A DNA stretch of 64,000 nt from JAKFDK01 sp036676195. GTDB taxonomy: Bacteria; Bacillota; Sulfobacillia; Symbiobacteriales; ZC4RG38. The position numbers and the translations under genes were made by a program. The notes beneath the pieces are model-generated. The model saw nothing but the letters and a program-made list of their open reading frames with translations. It had not been told where the DNA came from and ran no database searches. Positions 16,901-25,576 of the stretch are shown here, one piece after another (position 1 is the stretch's first letter; the number at the start of each line of letters is the position of its first letter). The stretch covers positions 1-64,000 of the forward strand of contig JAKFDK010000131.1 of NCBI GenBank assembly GCA_036676195.1, in the 5' to 3' direction.

Positions 16901-17686
16901 TCAAACCGGCTCCGGTACGCCCGCCAGGTCCAGGGCCGCCCGGATGAGATTCAGCTTGCTGAACCGGCCCCGGGTAAAGAACGCCAGGTAGTTCTCCGGC
17001 CCCAGCAGCCGGGTGCGGATCTCCTTCACGGGCATGCCCTTGCGGGCCAGGCCGGCGGCCTTGTCGACCACCGATTCCAGGAAGCTGAGCCGGCTTTGCA
17101 GGCGACGCGGTTCAGTGCCCCGGAAGTGGCCGCAGAAGACTTGCTCCACCGGCAGGTTGATGGCCAGGCGCAGAGAAGCGATGATACCCGGCAGATCTTC
17201 CCCCGTGCGTAAGATCGGCACCTGCGGGTGAATCAGCAGGTCGCCGCTGAACAGCCAGCCCTGCTGTCGCTCGTGCAGAATCACGTGGTCGTCGGTATGG
17301 CCGGGCGCATGGTATACATCGAACCGGTGATGGGTCGTGATCACGGCATTGCCCAGCGGTAGGGCCCGAACCGACGGCGGTGTGCCCCAGAGGACCCGTT
17401 CAGACAGGGACAGGTTCAGCCCTTTTTCCAGGATCGGCACTCCAATCGGGTGGATCTGCGGCACCGGCCCCAACCGGCCGGCCGCTGCCACGTGATCCAG
17501 GTGATGGTGAGTGAGAACCACCTGCTCGACCGACCGCCCGTCCAGGGCAGACGCAAAGCCCCTGAGCCCGTGGCCACAGCCAGCGTCGATGAGCAGGCCG
17601 TCTACCCAGTACGCCTGGGATGTCCAGTTCCCCATCCCGCCAGTGACCACACGCAGAACCGGGCCCAGGGATTGGGTCTGGATCAT
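16901..17686 (-). CDS. MBL-fold metallo-hydrolase
   Basis: A 261-residue metallo-beta-lactamase-fold enzyme. The metal motif is THHHLDH (HxHxDH), with later ligands in YHAPGHTDDH, SGDLLIHP and CGHFRG. The fold is used by glyoxalase II-like thioesterases and other hydrolases; the substrate here is not evident. ATG 17686 is preferred because upstream codons encode a non-homologous Cys-rich leader; an ATG at 17740 is the alternative. Divergent from the ECF sigma gene. Confidence 0.82.
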   Translation of the reverse strand: MIQTQSLGPVLRVVTGGMGNWTSQAYWVDGLLIDAGCGHGLRGFASALDGRSVEQVVLTHHHLDHVAAAGRLGPVPQIHPIGVPILEKGLNLSLSERVLWGTPPSVRALPLGNAVITTHHRFDVYHAPGHTDDHVILHERQQGWLFSGDLLIHPQVPILRTGEDLPGIIASLRLAINLPVEQVFCGHFRGTEPRRLQSRLSFLESVVDKAAGLARKGMPVKEIRTRLLGPENYLAFFTRGRFSKLNLIRAALDLAGVPEPV

Positions 17687-17753
17687 GTAACATTCAGCGT
17701 CCTTTCCAAGTCCGTGGCAGCATATTTGCATCTCCAGCATACCGACGAACTCG

Positions 17754-17815
17754 AACCGTTCGCAAGCCCGAATTTAACGTCCACCGCCGGTAAAGCTGCG
17801 GCAGGGCGAACGGTT
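17754..17815. promoter_or_regulatory. inverted repeat upstream of the sigma-factor gene
   Basis: AACCGTTCGC (17754-17763) and GCGAACGGTT (17806-17815) are perfect 10-bp inverted copies 42 bp apart, between the divergent MBL and sigma genes. A looped operator for either gene is possible; no classic ECF GGAAC...CGTC promoter was found. Confidence 0.4.
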
Positions 17816-17856
17816 TGGAACAGAGAAACAGTCTTTTTGCAGAGAGGTGAGGCCGT

Positions 17857-18366
17857 ATGGGCAAGGGCTTGAATCCGGAACAGGTGGCGGCCTTCTCCAC
17901 CGTATTCACCCAACTCTCCCCCCGACTGTACCGCACGGCGCTCGGTATTCTGGGAAACCCGCATGATGCCAGTGACGCCCTGCAGGAAGCGGGGTTACGT
18001 GCCATGCGCCACTGGGGGAGCCTGCAGCATCCGGGGGCGGCCCCGGCCTGGCTGACGCGCATTGTCGTGAACTGCTGCCGGGACGTGATCCGCCACCGGG
18101 GTGGCATTGTTCCCACCGGACTGCTGGTCCGTGACACGCCGGCGCCGACGCCCGCCGACAGCGATCCCGACCTGTGGTCAGCACTGGGCACCCTGCCGAC
18201 CGATCAGCGGGAAACGGTGGTGCTGCGTTTTTTCCAAGATCTGACTGTATTACAGATTGCCCAAATCACCGAGGTTCCCGAGGGGACCGTCAAGTCCAGG
18301 TTACACACAGCCATGACCCGGCTGCGGTCCCGCCTGTCCGACCGCAGCAAGGAGGGCGTCCGATGA
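17857..18366 (+). CDS. ECF-type RNA polymerase sigma factor
   Basis: A 169-residue sigma-70-family factor of ECF size. Region 2 reads LYRTALGILGNPHDASDALQEAGL and region 4 LGTLPTDQRETVVLRFFQDL then IAQITEVPEGTVKSRLHTAM, with the HTH typical of region 4.2. The ATG follows AGAGAGGTGAGGCCGT. Its stop overlaps the ATG of a Zn-finger anti-sigma gene, the usual sigma/anti-sigma arrangement. Target promoters are not identifiable here. Confidence 0.92.
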   Translation: MGKGLNPEQVAAFSTVFTQLSPRLYRTALGILGNPHDASDALQEAGLRAMRHWGSLQHPGAAPAWLTRIVVNCCRDVIRHRGGIVPTGLLVRDTPAPTPADSDPDLWSALGTLPTDQRETVVLRFFQDLTVLQIAQITEVPEGTVKSRLHTAMTRLRSRLSDRSKEGVR

Positions 18367-18875
18367 AACGAACCACAGCATTATTCCCCCTGTGCACCCG
18401 GGTGCAGACTCACCTGGACGAGGTGCTGGCCACCGGTGAGTTCACCCTCCCGCCCCTGCTGGAAACCCATGCGGCCCAGTGCCCCCGCTGCGGCCCGGAG
18501 GTGGAACGGACCCGCAACCTGTTTGCCCGCCTGCACGCCGGTACCGCCACCGTAGACCTGGGTCCGGTGGCCCCGGCGGTGGATCGGGTGGTTGTAGCCG
18601 CTCTCGGTCAGGGGCATGCCCTGGCCAGGGCACAAAACACAAGGGCCCAGACCGCAGCCGGCGGCGGGCCGTCCTGGCGCTGGGTGCTGGGTCAGGTGTC
18701 CGCCGTGGTGGCCCTGCTGGTCATCGTCACCGGGCTGCTGTCCTGGGGGACCTGGCGTGTGGCCGACAAGGTGGCCGGTGCCAGCCCCGCCGGCATCGCC
18801 AGCCGGGCGGTGCAACCTTTCCGCCACTGGATCCAGGCCGGCCTGCACAACGTGACCAGCGACGTCCGCCAATGA
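18363..18875 (+). CDS. anti-sigma factor with Zn-finger (ZAS) and one membrane helix
   Basis: A 170-residue protein translationally coupled to the sigma gene (ATGA overlap). An N-terminal HAAQCPRC supplies the HxxxCxxC zinc motif of anti-sigma factors. A single hydrophobic helix (VSAVVALLVIVTGLLSWGTW) near residues 100-120 is followed by a short outer segment. It should hold the sigma factor at the membrane until a signal arrives, inferred from domain order and coupling. Confidence 0.85.
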   Translation: MKRTTALFPLCTRVQTHLDEVLATGEFTLPPLLETHAAQCPRCGPEVERTRNLFARLHAGTATVDLGPVAPAVDRVVVAALGQGHALARAQNTRAQTAAGGGPSWRWVLGQVSAVVALLVIVTGLLSWGTWRVADKVAGASPAGIASRAVQPFRHWIQAGLHNVTSDVRQ

Positions 18876-18878
18876 ACA

Positions 18879-18920
18879 GCAGGCGCCCCCGCTGACCAGC
18901 GGTCGGGCGCCTGCCTTCTT
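18879..18920 (+). terminator. terminator of the sigma/anti-sigma operon
   Basis: Perfect 10-bp arms GCAGGCGCCC/GGGCGCCTGC followed by CTTCTT, four bases after the stop codon. It probably also serves the convergent protease gene. Confidence 0.75.
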
Positions 18921-18940
18921 GTATCGGTGGGTGAACGTGC

Positions 18941-19774
18941 CTAACGCTTGGCCGGCTCATGGCCCGGCCGCGGCATCGGGGTGTACAGGGCCGTGGGCCG
19001 CCGCTGTCCCTGCTGGCGGTATAGATCCATGAGTTCGTACACCTCAGAGGGCATGGCGTGCCCAACAGGCAGCCCCATTTCCGTGAGGGCCGTTGGCGTC
19101 AGCGGGTAATCGTGCGTCCAGCGCCCATCGGTGAGAACCTCCGCCACGTGCCTGGCCTGGTCCCCGGGCAGGCGCCTGGCCAGCAGATCCTGGACGAAGG
19201 TGCGGACCTGGACCATGGCTTTTTCCGCCTGGTCAATCAGGATGTAAGTATGATCGGCGATGGTGCTGGGATCCTTGGCGCCCTTCAGCCGGATCAGGCT
19301 GGCCGCCGGGTACTCCCCGACCTGCGGATCGGTGGGGCCCAGTACCGCGTCGGGGTCCATCTCGATCTGGTCGGCCGCCAGGGCTACCAGCGTACCGCCC
19401 GACATGGCATAGTGCGGCACGAACACCGTCACCGGCCCGTCGTGCCGGGCCAGGGCACCGGCAATCTGCTCTGCCGCCAGCACCAGCCCACCGGGGGTGT
19501 GCATGATCAGGTCCACCGGTTTGCCCGGGGGCAGCGCCCGGATTTCCCGTAACACCCGTTCGGAATCCTCAATGTCGATATACCGCCAGACCGGGATGCC
19601 GAGCAGGCTGACAGCCTCCTGCCGGTGCACCATGGAGATCACCTTGGAGCCCCGCCGCCGTTCCAGTCTGGCTGCCACCGCCCGCCGAGCCCGATCGTGC
19701 TGGAGCTTGCGCAGGAACGGAATGATCACCGTGGTGACCAGTACCAGCAACCCGATCAGGTTTGAATACTCCAC
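18941..19774 (-). CDS. SDH-family Clp-fold serine protease, membrane-anchored
   Basis: A 277-residue SppA/ClpP-class protease of the Ser-Asp-His group. GTG 19774 follows GGGGAGGGCTGTGT and opens a membrane anchor (LIGLLVLVTTVIIPFLRK). The catalytic core contains DLIMHTPGGLVLAAEQIA and the nucleophile segment VPHYAMSGGTLVALAADQI (Ser in AMSGG). The active domain probably faces the cytoplasm, as in archaeal/Firmicute relatives that handle membrane proteins. Alone on its strand between convergent neighbours. Confidence 0.85.
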   Translation of the reverse strand: MEYSNLIGLLVLVTTVIIPFLRKLQHDRARRAVAARLERRRGSKVISMVHRQEAVSLLGIPVWRYIDIEDSERVLREIRALPPGKPVDLIMHTPGGLVLAAEQIAGALARHDGPVTVFVPHYAMSGGTLVALAADQIEMDPDAVLGPTDPQVGEYPAASLIRLKGAKDPSTIADHTYILIDQAEKAMVQVRTFVQDLLARRLPGDQARHVAEVLTDGRWTHDYPLTPTALTEMGLPVGHAMPSEVYELMDLYRQQGQRRPTALYTPMPRPGHEPAKR

Positions 19775-19996
19775 ACACAGCCCTCCCCGTCTGAGTTCGC
19801 CGCCGCCAAGAAATCCCTCTATCTGGAAAGACGCAGACATCCGCCCGGTCGTTTGGCCGTCGGGTGTCTTTTGGCTGTGGGGTAAGCGCGGGTGGGCTGC
19901 TCTGGCATCATAGCCAGGGCGATGCGCCTAGTATGTAGCGGGTGCAAAGGTGCAGAGGCTAATTGGGCCGAATCCATACCAGGGCAGGTGATCAGG

Positions 19997-20800
19997 GTGG
20001 CCGATCTCTGGACCATGGCGATTGGGGAACGGGAGCAATTCAAGGAAACCGGTGAGGGCCTGGAGCGGCTCCACGTCGTGCCGCTCTTGTTACTGCACCG
20101 GCGGCGAATCGCAACCTTTGCCGGCAAGGAACTGGCGGCCCGCGCCCTCAGCGCCCTGCGCCGGCGTTTTCCGGACGCCCGGCTCCTCTCCTTTCCCGGC
20201 GGGGCGGATGACGCCCTGGTGGTAACCGATGAGGAACTGCCGCAGGTCCTTGATGCCTACGGCCTGGTGCCGTGGCCGGCGCCCAAGGCCCTGGCACCCG
20301 CTCTGGAGTGGGCCCGCCAGCCGGGGCCACCGGAGCAGCCGCTGCCGGCTGAATTGGACCAGATCCTGGAGGAGCCGGAGTTGATTCCAACTCTGGCACG
20401 TGCGTTGGCCCGCGACGAAGTGAGCGGGCGCCGAGCCCTCGCTCTGGTGGCAGCCACCGGTACCGCCCCTGCCCAGGAATTTCTCGCCTGGGCGCTGGCG
20501 GCGGATGATGCCGAATTTCAGGCCAAATTCCGCCGCCGGGGCCAGGACGCCATTGCCGCTATCGCCTACCTGCCTGATCACGCGGCCGAGGGTTTTACCC
20601 GGCGGGTGCTCTGGGACACCAACTACAGCTACCCCTGGCGAACCCTGCGGGCATGCGTGGAGCGCATGGTCCGTCTGGGTCCCGCCGGCCTGAGCCGATT
20701 GCATGAACTCGGTACCGATCATCTCCTGGAGCCGCATATCCAGCGCTGGATGAGCCAGAGTTTGAAACGGCGGGAGCCGGGGGACGCCCCCGGCTCCTAA
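19997..20800 (+). CDS. hypothetical protein
   Basis: A 267-residue soluble protein that I do not recognise. GTG 19997 is preferred because AGGTGATCAGG precedes it; ATG 20015 is an alternative. Residues about 30-90 look alpha/beta (ERLHVVPLLLLHRRRIATFAGK), and the C-terminal 150 residues are helical and may form HEAT-like repeats (inference from helix spacing). Its 3' end overlaps the end of the convergent SNF2 gene by 4 bp. Confidence 0.7.
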   Translation: MADLWTMAIGEREQFKETGEGLERLHVVPLLLLHRRRIATFAGKELAARALSALRRRFPDARLLSFPGGADDALVVTDEELPQVLDAYGLVPWPAPKALAPALEWARQPGPPEQPLPAELDQILEEPELIPTLARALARDEVSGRRALALVAATGTAPAQEFLAWALAADDAEFQAKFRRRGQDAIAAIAYLPDHAAEGFTRRVLWDTNYSYPWRTLRACVERMVRLGPAGLSRLHELGTDHLLEPHIQRWMSQSLKRREPGDAPGS

Positions 20801-22218
20801 TGGACCAGGCCGGACGGAATCCCCGGCCGGCCTTTTTCCATGCCAAACAGGTGCAGGAGCGCTTCCCCATCCAGGCGGGGCGCGTCCAGACCATCCATCA
20901 CTTCGGCAAACAGCCGCCGCTTATCAGCCAGCAGCCGGTGGATCTTTTCCTCGACCGTTCCACGGGTCAGCAGGCTGGTGATGGTGACGGCCCGGTGCTG
21001 GCCAATCCGGTGCACCCGGTCTTCCGCCTGGGACATGACGGCCGGGTTCCACCAGTGGTCAAAATGGTAGACATGATTGGCCCGGGTCAGGGTCAGTCCG
21101 ACCCCGCCGGCCTTGAGGGATACCAGAAGTACCCGCGGCCAGTCCTCTTCTTCAAACCGGCGCACCACCTCATCTCGCTCCCACTGGGAAAGACTGCCGC
21201 TGAACAGGCAGGCGCCATACGGAAGCAGGCGGGGCAACAGCGGGGTTAATGTTTTTTCCGGGTACTGGGAGAATACCAGTACCTTTTCGTCGCAGGCCAG
21301 AATTTCCGGCAGTTCAGCCAGTAAAAAGGCGAGTTTTGCGCTGGCGCCGGAGGTTGGTTCCAGGTTGCAGATTTCCTTCAGGCGCGTCAGCAGCGCCAGC
21401 AGGTGGGCATGCATCCCGGCGGTGCCCACCTGGCTGAGCCCGCCCAAACCGCACGCCTCGGCGGCTGCATAGGCCTGTTTCTGTTCGGGCGTGAGTTCCA
21501 GCCATTCTTCCCGCATCTGCTTGGGCGGTAAAAAGGGCAGCACTTCGGCCTTGCCCCGCCGCAGCACGAAGGGGCGAATCGTCTCCCGCACCACCGCGGT
21601 GGATGGCAACAACTGCCCGCCCAGCAGGTCCGGTTTAATGAAGGTAAACACCGCGTCCAGATCCTCCAGCCGGTTCTCCATGGGCGTGCCGGAGAGCCCC
21701 CACCGCCACGGGGCCTGCAGCCGGTGCACGGCCCGGCTCACCAGGGCGTCGGCGTTCTTGATGCGCTGGATCTCGTCCAAAATCACCAGTTCAAAGGTTG
21801 TCTGCACCTGTTCGTGGTCGGATCGCCAGGTTTCATATCCGGCCACAAACACCTGGGCCCGGCCCCAGTGCCAGTCAAACAGGCGACTGCGCGGCTTGCG
21901 GGAACTGAGCAGGCAGCACTGCAATTCCGGGGCCCAGCGGCGGAATTTACGCCACCAGTCCCACAGCAGCGTCTTGGGGCACAGCACCAGCACCCGCTGG
22001 ATCTTCCCGCTCTCAAACAGCCGCTGTGCCGCCACAATGGCCTGAATGGACTTACCCAGACCCATCTCGTCGCACAGCAGGGCCGCCGGCCGCTCCGCCA
22101 GAAACTGCACGCCGTCAACCTGAAACGGGTATAGCGGCGGCGGCGGGCCGGCCGGTACCGGCTGGCACCAGGTGGCTACCGGGCCGGCAAACTGGGCTGG
22201 CAGCGCTTCCGGTTCCAC
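20797..22218 (-). CDS. SNF2-family DEAD/DEAH-like helicase
   Basis: A 473-residue superfamily 2 ATPase. Motifs: Q-like YPFQVDGVQFL, Walker A in LLCDEMGLGKSIQ, Walker B DEIQ in LVILDEIQRIKNAD, LSGTPMENR (motif III), VLVFSQYPEKTL (motif IV) and FDHWWNPAVMSQAEDRVHRI (motif VI). It is compact for SNF2 and has no extra DNA-binding domain, so it is close to the bacterial ZDS/RapA-like minimal core. GTG 22218 after GGGGGGCGATACA is preferred; ATG 22239 is possible. Role in DNA repair or nucleoprotein remodelling is inference. Confidence 0.85.
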   Translation of the reverse strand: MEPEALPAQFAGPVATWCQPVPAGPPPPLYPFQVDGVQFLAERPAALLCDEMGLGKSIQAIVAAQRLFESGKIQRVLVLCPKTLLWDWWRKFRRWAPELQCCLLSSRKPRSRLFDWHWGRAQVFVAGYETWRSDHEQVQTTFELVILDEIQRIKNADALVSRAVHRLQAPWRWGLSGTPMENRLEDLDAVFTFIKPDLLGGQLLPSTAVVRETIRPFVLRRGKAEVLPFLPPKQMREEWLELTPEQKQAYAAAEACGLGGLSQVGTAGMHAHLLALLTRLKEICNLEPTSGASAKLAFLLAELPEILACDEKVLVFSQYPEKTLTPLLPRLLPYGACLFSGSLSQWERDEVVRRFEEEDWPRVLLVSLKAGGVGLTLTRANHVYHFDHWWNPAVMSQAEDRVHRIGQHRAVTITSLLTRGTVEEKIHRLLADKRRLFAEVMDGLDAPRLDGEALLHLFGMEKGRPGIPSGLVH

Positions 22219-22355
22219 TGTATCGCCCCCCGCGCACATAATGTCTGCCGGTAGTTTGCGTGTTTGCCGCCGCTGTGTGCGCGGAAAACAGTGGCAGTCG
22301 GCAGCATAAATCTACCGGTTTTATGGGCAACTTCCTTTATAGAGGTGGTGGCCGG

Positions 22356-23261
22356 ATGCGCGGCGGGCGGCAGTCTCGGGGAAGCATGGGGGTGATGCTG
22401 GCGGCAATCATGGTGATCGTGTCTGCCTGCAGGACGGGCCCGGACACTGCGCCCGTACCGGGAGTCGGTCAGGCCGGCCTGGTTGCCGCGCCCGCCCCAG
22501 TCCCGGTCGGGCCGGAACTCGCCGCTACCCTGTCCGGGTATTTGCAGGAACGACCCGGCACCTGGTCGGTGTGGGTAGAGGACCTGGGCAGCGGCGCGGT
22601 GGTGGAAATCAACACTGAAAAGCACTTTCCGGCCGCCAGCACCGTTAAGCTGCCCCTGGCGCTGATGTTAATGACCGGGTGGTCCCATGGTACCGTGGAC
22701 CTGGACGAACGCCTGACCTACACTGCCGCCGACCGCGCCGAAGGCACCGGCATCCTGCTACACCGGGCCAGCGGGGGCCGCTATTCGGTGCGCACGCTGC
22801 TGCGCTGGGCCCTGACCCATTCCGATAACGTGGCCACGAACATGCTGCTGCGCCGCTACGGACGGGAGCGGCTGTTCGCATACATGCGCGACCTGGGCGG
22901 GCAACCGGAAACACGTGCCGGCCTGACCCACGTGACCGGCCGGGAGATGGGCCTGTATCTGCGTGCCCTCTGGCTGGGGGAGGGCCTGACGCCCCCGGCC
23001 CGAGCCATGCTCCTGGACTGGCTGGCCAACACCATGTTCCCCACCCGGCTGCGGGCCGGTGTACCCCGGACTGTGCCGGTGGCCCACAAAATTGGCACCC
23101 TGGTCGGGGCGGTACACGATGTGGGCATCGTGATGCACCCCACCCGCCCTTACGCTCTGGCCGTGCTCAGCGCCGATGCACCCGAGCGGGCGGCCGAGGA
23201 AACCATTGCCCGGCTCAGCCACCTGACCTGGACGCATCTGGAATCTGTGGGCAGGCCGTGA
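22356..23261 (+). CDS. class A beta-lactamase-fold serine hydrolase lipoprotein
   Basis: A 301-residue lipoprotein with lipobox VSAC near residue 26; the ATG follows GAGGTGGTGGCCGG. Active-site motifs of class A beta-lactamase/PBP-like enzymes are present: SxxK in AASTVKLPLA, SDN in THSDNVATN and a KTG-like HKIGTLVGAVHDVG. It could be a beta-lactamase or a D,D-peptidase-like cell-wall enzyme; a Glu166-like deacylation residue cannot be placed with confidence. A Pro/Ala linker separates the lipid anchor from the catalytic domain. Confidence 0.82.
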   Translation: MRGGRQSRGSMGVMLAAIMVIVSACRTGPDTAPVPGVGQAGLVAAPAPVPVGPELAATLSGYLQERPGTWSVWVEDLGSGAVVEINTEKHFPAASTVKLPLALMLMTGWSHGTVDLDERLTYTAADRAEGTGILLHRASGGRYSVRTLLRWALTHSDNVATNMLLRRYGRERLFAYMRDLGGQPETRAGLTHVTGREMGLYLRALWLGEGLTPPARAMLLDWLANTMFPTRLRAGVPRTVPVAHKIGTLVGAVHDVGIVMHPTRPYALAVLSADAPERAAEETIARLSHLTWTHLESVGRP

Positions 23262-23369
23262 GCCGGGGCAGGTATCAGCGGCGGCTTCTCTGCATAAGCT
23301 CAAGGTTACCGGCCCCTGGCCCAGTCCCGGAGCAGACCGGTTCCCGAATCCAGCAAGGGGGCGTTTCCC

Positions 23370-24542
23370 GTGCAACCACAGCGCGGTTTGACCACCCGTC
23401 TGGTCCACGTGGGGGAGCAGCCGGACCCCGTCACCGGATCAGTCGTGCCACCGATCTACCCTTCCACCACGTTTGCCTTTCCCGATAACCAGTCCATGCT
23501 GGAACTGATGTCCGGCCAGAGTACCGGCTACATTTACACCCGGCTGGGCAATCCGAACTACACCATGGTCGAGGAGAAACTGGCCAACCTGGAGGGAGCC
23601 GAGGCCGCCCTGGTGCTGGCCACCGGTATGGCCGCCGTGACAACGGCGGTGCTGACCCTGTGCCAGGCCGGTGATCATTTGATTACCCACCGGGACCTGT
23701 ACGGCGGCACCTTCGGGCTGTTTCACGAGGTACTGCCGCAACTGGGCATCACTGTAGCCTTTGTGGACCTGGCCGACCCTGATCAGGTGACGGCGGCCTT
23801 CCGGCCCCGCACCAGGGCGATTTTTGTGGAATCCCCGGCCAATCCCACCCTGCAGGTGTTTGATATCGCTGCCCTTGGCCGGCTGGCGCACGACCGGGGC
23901 GCCCGGGTGATTGCCGACAATACCTTCGCCACCCCGGTGAACCAGCAGCCGCTGAAGCTGGGGGCAGACGTGGTGATTCACAGTTGCACCAAGTACCTGA
24001 ACGGCCACAGCGACGTGATGGCCGGGGCCATTGTGGGCGATGCGGCCTACATTGACCAGGCCCGCCAGCTTATGCGCAGGCTGGGCGGCACCCTGAACGG
24101 CTTTGACGCCTGGCTGCTGCTGCGGGGCATGCGCACGCTAAGCCTGCGGGTGGAGCGGCATAACGCTAACGCCCGGCAGGTGGCCGAATACCTGGTGCAA
24201 CACCCGGCCATTGAGCGCGTATTATACCCCGGACTGCCCAGCCACCCCCGACACGAACTGGCCCGCCGCCAGATGAGCGGCTTCGGCGGCCTGCTCTCGG
24301 TGGTGCTCAAGGGCGGCGGCGAGGCGGCGGCTCGCCTGGTGGACCGGTGCCAGTTGTTTACCAGGGCGGTCAGCCTGGGGTCGGTGGAGTCGCTCATTAC
24401 CCAGCCGGTGGCGGCAGTGCACTATAGTGTACCGGCGGCGGAGCGGGAGGCGGTCGGGATCACACCGGCGCTGGTGCGCATCGCTGTGGGCATTGAGGAT
24501 GCGGAGGACCTGATTGCTGACCTGGAGCAGGCGCTGGCTTGA
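23370..24542 (+). CDS. trans-sulfuration enzyme (cystathionine/methionine gamma-lyase family)
   Basis: A 390-residue PLP enzyme of the Cys/Met-metabolism family. GTG follows AAGGGGGCGTTTCCC. The PLP lysine lies in SCTKYLNGHSDVMAG; other hallmarks are YIYTRLGNPNYTMVEEKLA, SPANPTLQVFDIA and the C-terminal SLGSVESLITQPVAAVHYSV. The family includes cystathionine gamma-synthase, gamma-lyase and methionine gamma-lyase; the NGHSD motif fits cystathionine gamma-lyase/synthase best, but exact specificity needs biochemistry. It appears monocistronic. The 108-bp leader shows no recognisable SAM or T-box riboswitch. Confidence 0.9.
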   Translation: MQPQRGLTTRLVHVGEQPDPVTGSVVPPIYPSTTFAFPDNQSMLELMSGQSTGYIYTRLGNPNYTMVEEKLANLEGAEAALVLATGMAAVTTAVLTLCQAGDHLITHRDLYGGTFGLFHEVLPQLGITVAFVDLADPDQVTAAFRPRTRAIFVESPANPTLQVFDIAALGRLAHDRGARVIADNTFATPVNQQPLKLGADVVIHSCTKYLNGHSDVMAGAIVGDAAYIDQARQLMRRLGGTLNGFDAWLLLRGMRTLSLRVERHNANARQVAEYLVQHPAIERVLYPGLPSHPRHELARRQMSGFGGLLSVVLKGGGEAAARLVDRCQLFTRAVSLGSVESLITQPVAAVHYSVPAAEREAVGITPALVRIAVGIEDAEDLIADLEQALA

Positions 24543-24819
24543 TGGCGCCTCGGCCAGACGGCAGCTCCCTGAGCTGATTCGATATAACCGCCAGGCTCGC
24601 CCGCGGCTCCCAGCCGGCCGTCGCCGCTGGAAGCCCGCAGGCGGGCCACAATGTTTTAGTTCGAACCAAACTAACTATAGTGGTGATGGGTGTGTGCATG
24701 GGAGTTCATCGGACCCATCTTCAGGTCACTCACTTGGATATATCCAGTTATTAACCCAAAAAATGGTTTATCATCGCAGGCTCTTCTGTTATTATTATCT
24801 ATGAAAGGGGGTTTAAGCC
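24543..24819. other. AT-rich leader of the RiPP remnant
   Basis: No gene. The right half (24650-24800) is strongly AT-rich and unlike the surroundings, consistent with imported DNA. A weak promoter pair TTATTA and TATCAT with a 15-bp spacer lies near 24750-24776; I would not rely on it. Confidence 0.4.
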
Positions 24820-24987
24820 ATGATGGAGTACAAGGTGGATGCCATGACCCTTCAGGTATGCGAGGAAGAACTGAACGAGATCCTCGACCTGGATGAGGCG
24901 GGGAGGGCAGTCACTCCCCGTTCTATGCACGACGACACCTATCTGGGATCTCTGGGAAAGGGCTGTAGACCTGGGCTTTTCATTTAA
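24820..24987 (+). CDS. small peptide, possible RiPP precursor remnant
   Basis: A 55-residue frame starting with AAAGGGGGTTTAAGCC-ATG, an excellent ribosome-binding site. The first 38 residues (including MTLQVCEEELNEILDLDEAG) are acidic and helical, like a RiPP leader. The end (LGSLGKGCRPGLFI) lies over the start of the SPASM fragment in another frame, so the natural C-terminus was probably lost in the deletion that removed most of the maturase. A leader-type role is inference from context. Confidence 0.45.
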   Translation: MMEYKVDAMTLQVCEEELNEILDLDEAGRAVTPRSMHDDTYLGSLGKGCRPGLFI

Positions 24988-25405
24988 TCGGACGATTCAA
25001 AGCATGAAGCCGCACGGATTCGTTTGCTATGCTGCACACCCCAACTCGTTTATCATCGGCGCCGACGGCAGGGTATATAAGTGTACCGTAGCCCTCGGTG
25101 ACCCGCGCAACCATGTGGGTTGGGTGAGGCCCGACGGTCGCATGGAGCTGGATCTGGACCGCGTGGCTCTCTGGACCATCCACGATGCGGCCGAAGACGC
25201 CTCCTGCCGCCATTGCTTCCTCCGACCGGCCTGCCAGGGAGTCGCTTGCCCGCTGAAACGCTTTGAAACCGGGAAGCCCCCCTGCCCGGATGTAAAACAC
25301 GATCTTCGTCGAGTCTTGACCACCCTTGCCCGCGCCAATCAGAAAAAAGTCGGAACTGCCCAGACGGAAATGGGGCCCATAAAGCCCAGTGTGGTTGCAG
25401 AATAG
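24929..25405 (+). pseudogene. C-terminal SPASM domain of a radical-SAM RiPP maturase
   Basis: About 158 codons beginning TTPIWDLWERAVDLGFSFN. The SPASM cysteine pattern is complete: Cys in GFVCYAAHPNSF, Cys in GRVYKC, then CRHCFLRPACQGVAC (C-x2-C-x5-C-x3-C) and a last Cys in GKPPCPD. These hold the auxiliary [4Fe-4S] clusters of peptide-modifying radical SAM enzymes. The radical-SAM core with CxxxCxxC is absent, as no upstream frame supplies it, and there is no proper start site. It is therefore a deletion remnant adjoining a leader-like small ORF. Confidence 0.75.
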
Positions 25406-25509
25406 TCCTGAACACCGTACAAGAAAGGGCTGAGACACCGACAGGGCCACCACCCCATCATGATCAGGACCACTTCAACTGCGCGTGATGATCAGATAAC
25501 TGGAAACAA

Positions 25510-25550
25510 CGCCGCCCCCTCCAGAACAATTCGGAAGGGGCAGCGTCATT
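25510..25550 (+). terminator. terminator after the SPASM remnant
   Basis: CGCCGCCCCCTCC pairs (two G-U pairs) with GGAAGGGGCAGCG around a 9-10-base loop, followed by TCATTTT. It lies between the SPASM remnant and the convergent minus-strand gene. Confidence 0.6.
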
Positions 25551-25576
25551 TTCTGGGCTGTATCTGGCCGCCCCGC

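Noticed and set aside
23262..23369. SAM or T-box riboswitch upstream of the trans-sulfuration gene.
   Set aside because: None of the conserved riboswitch elements were found, and the leader is only 108 bp.
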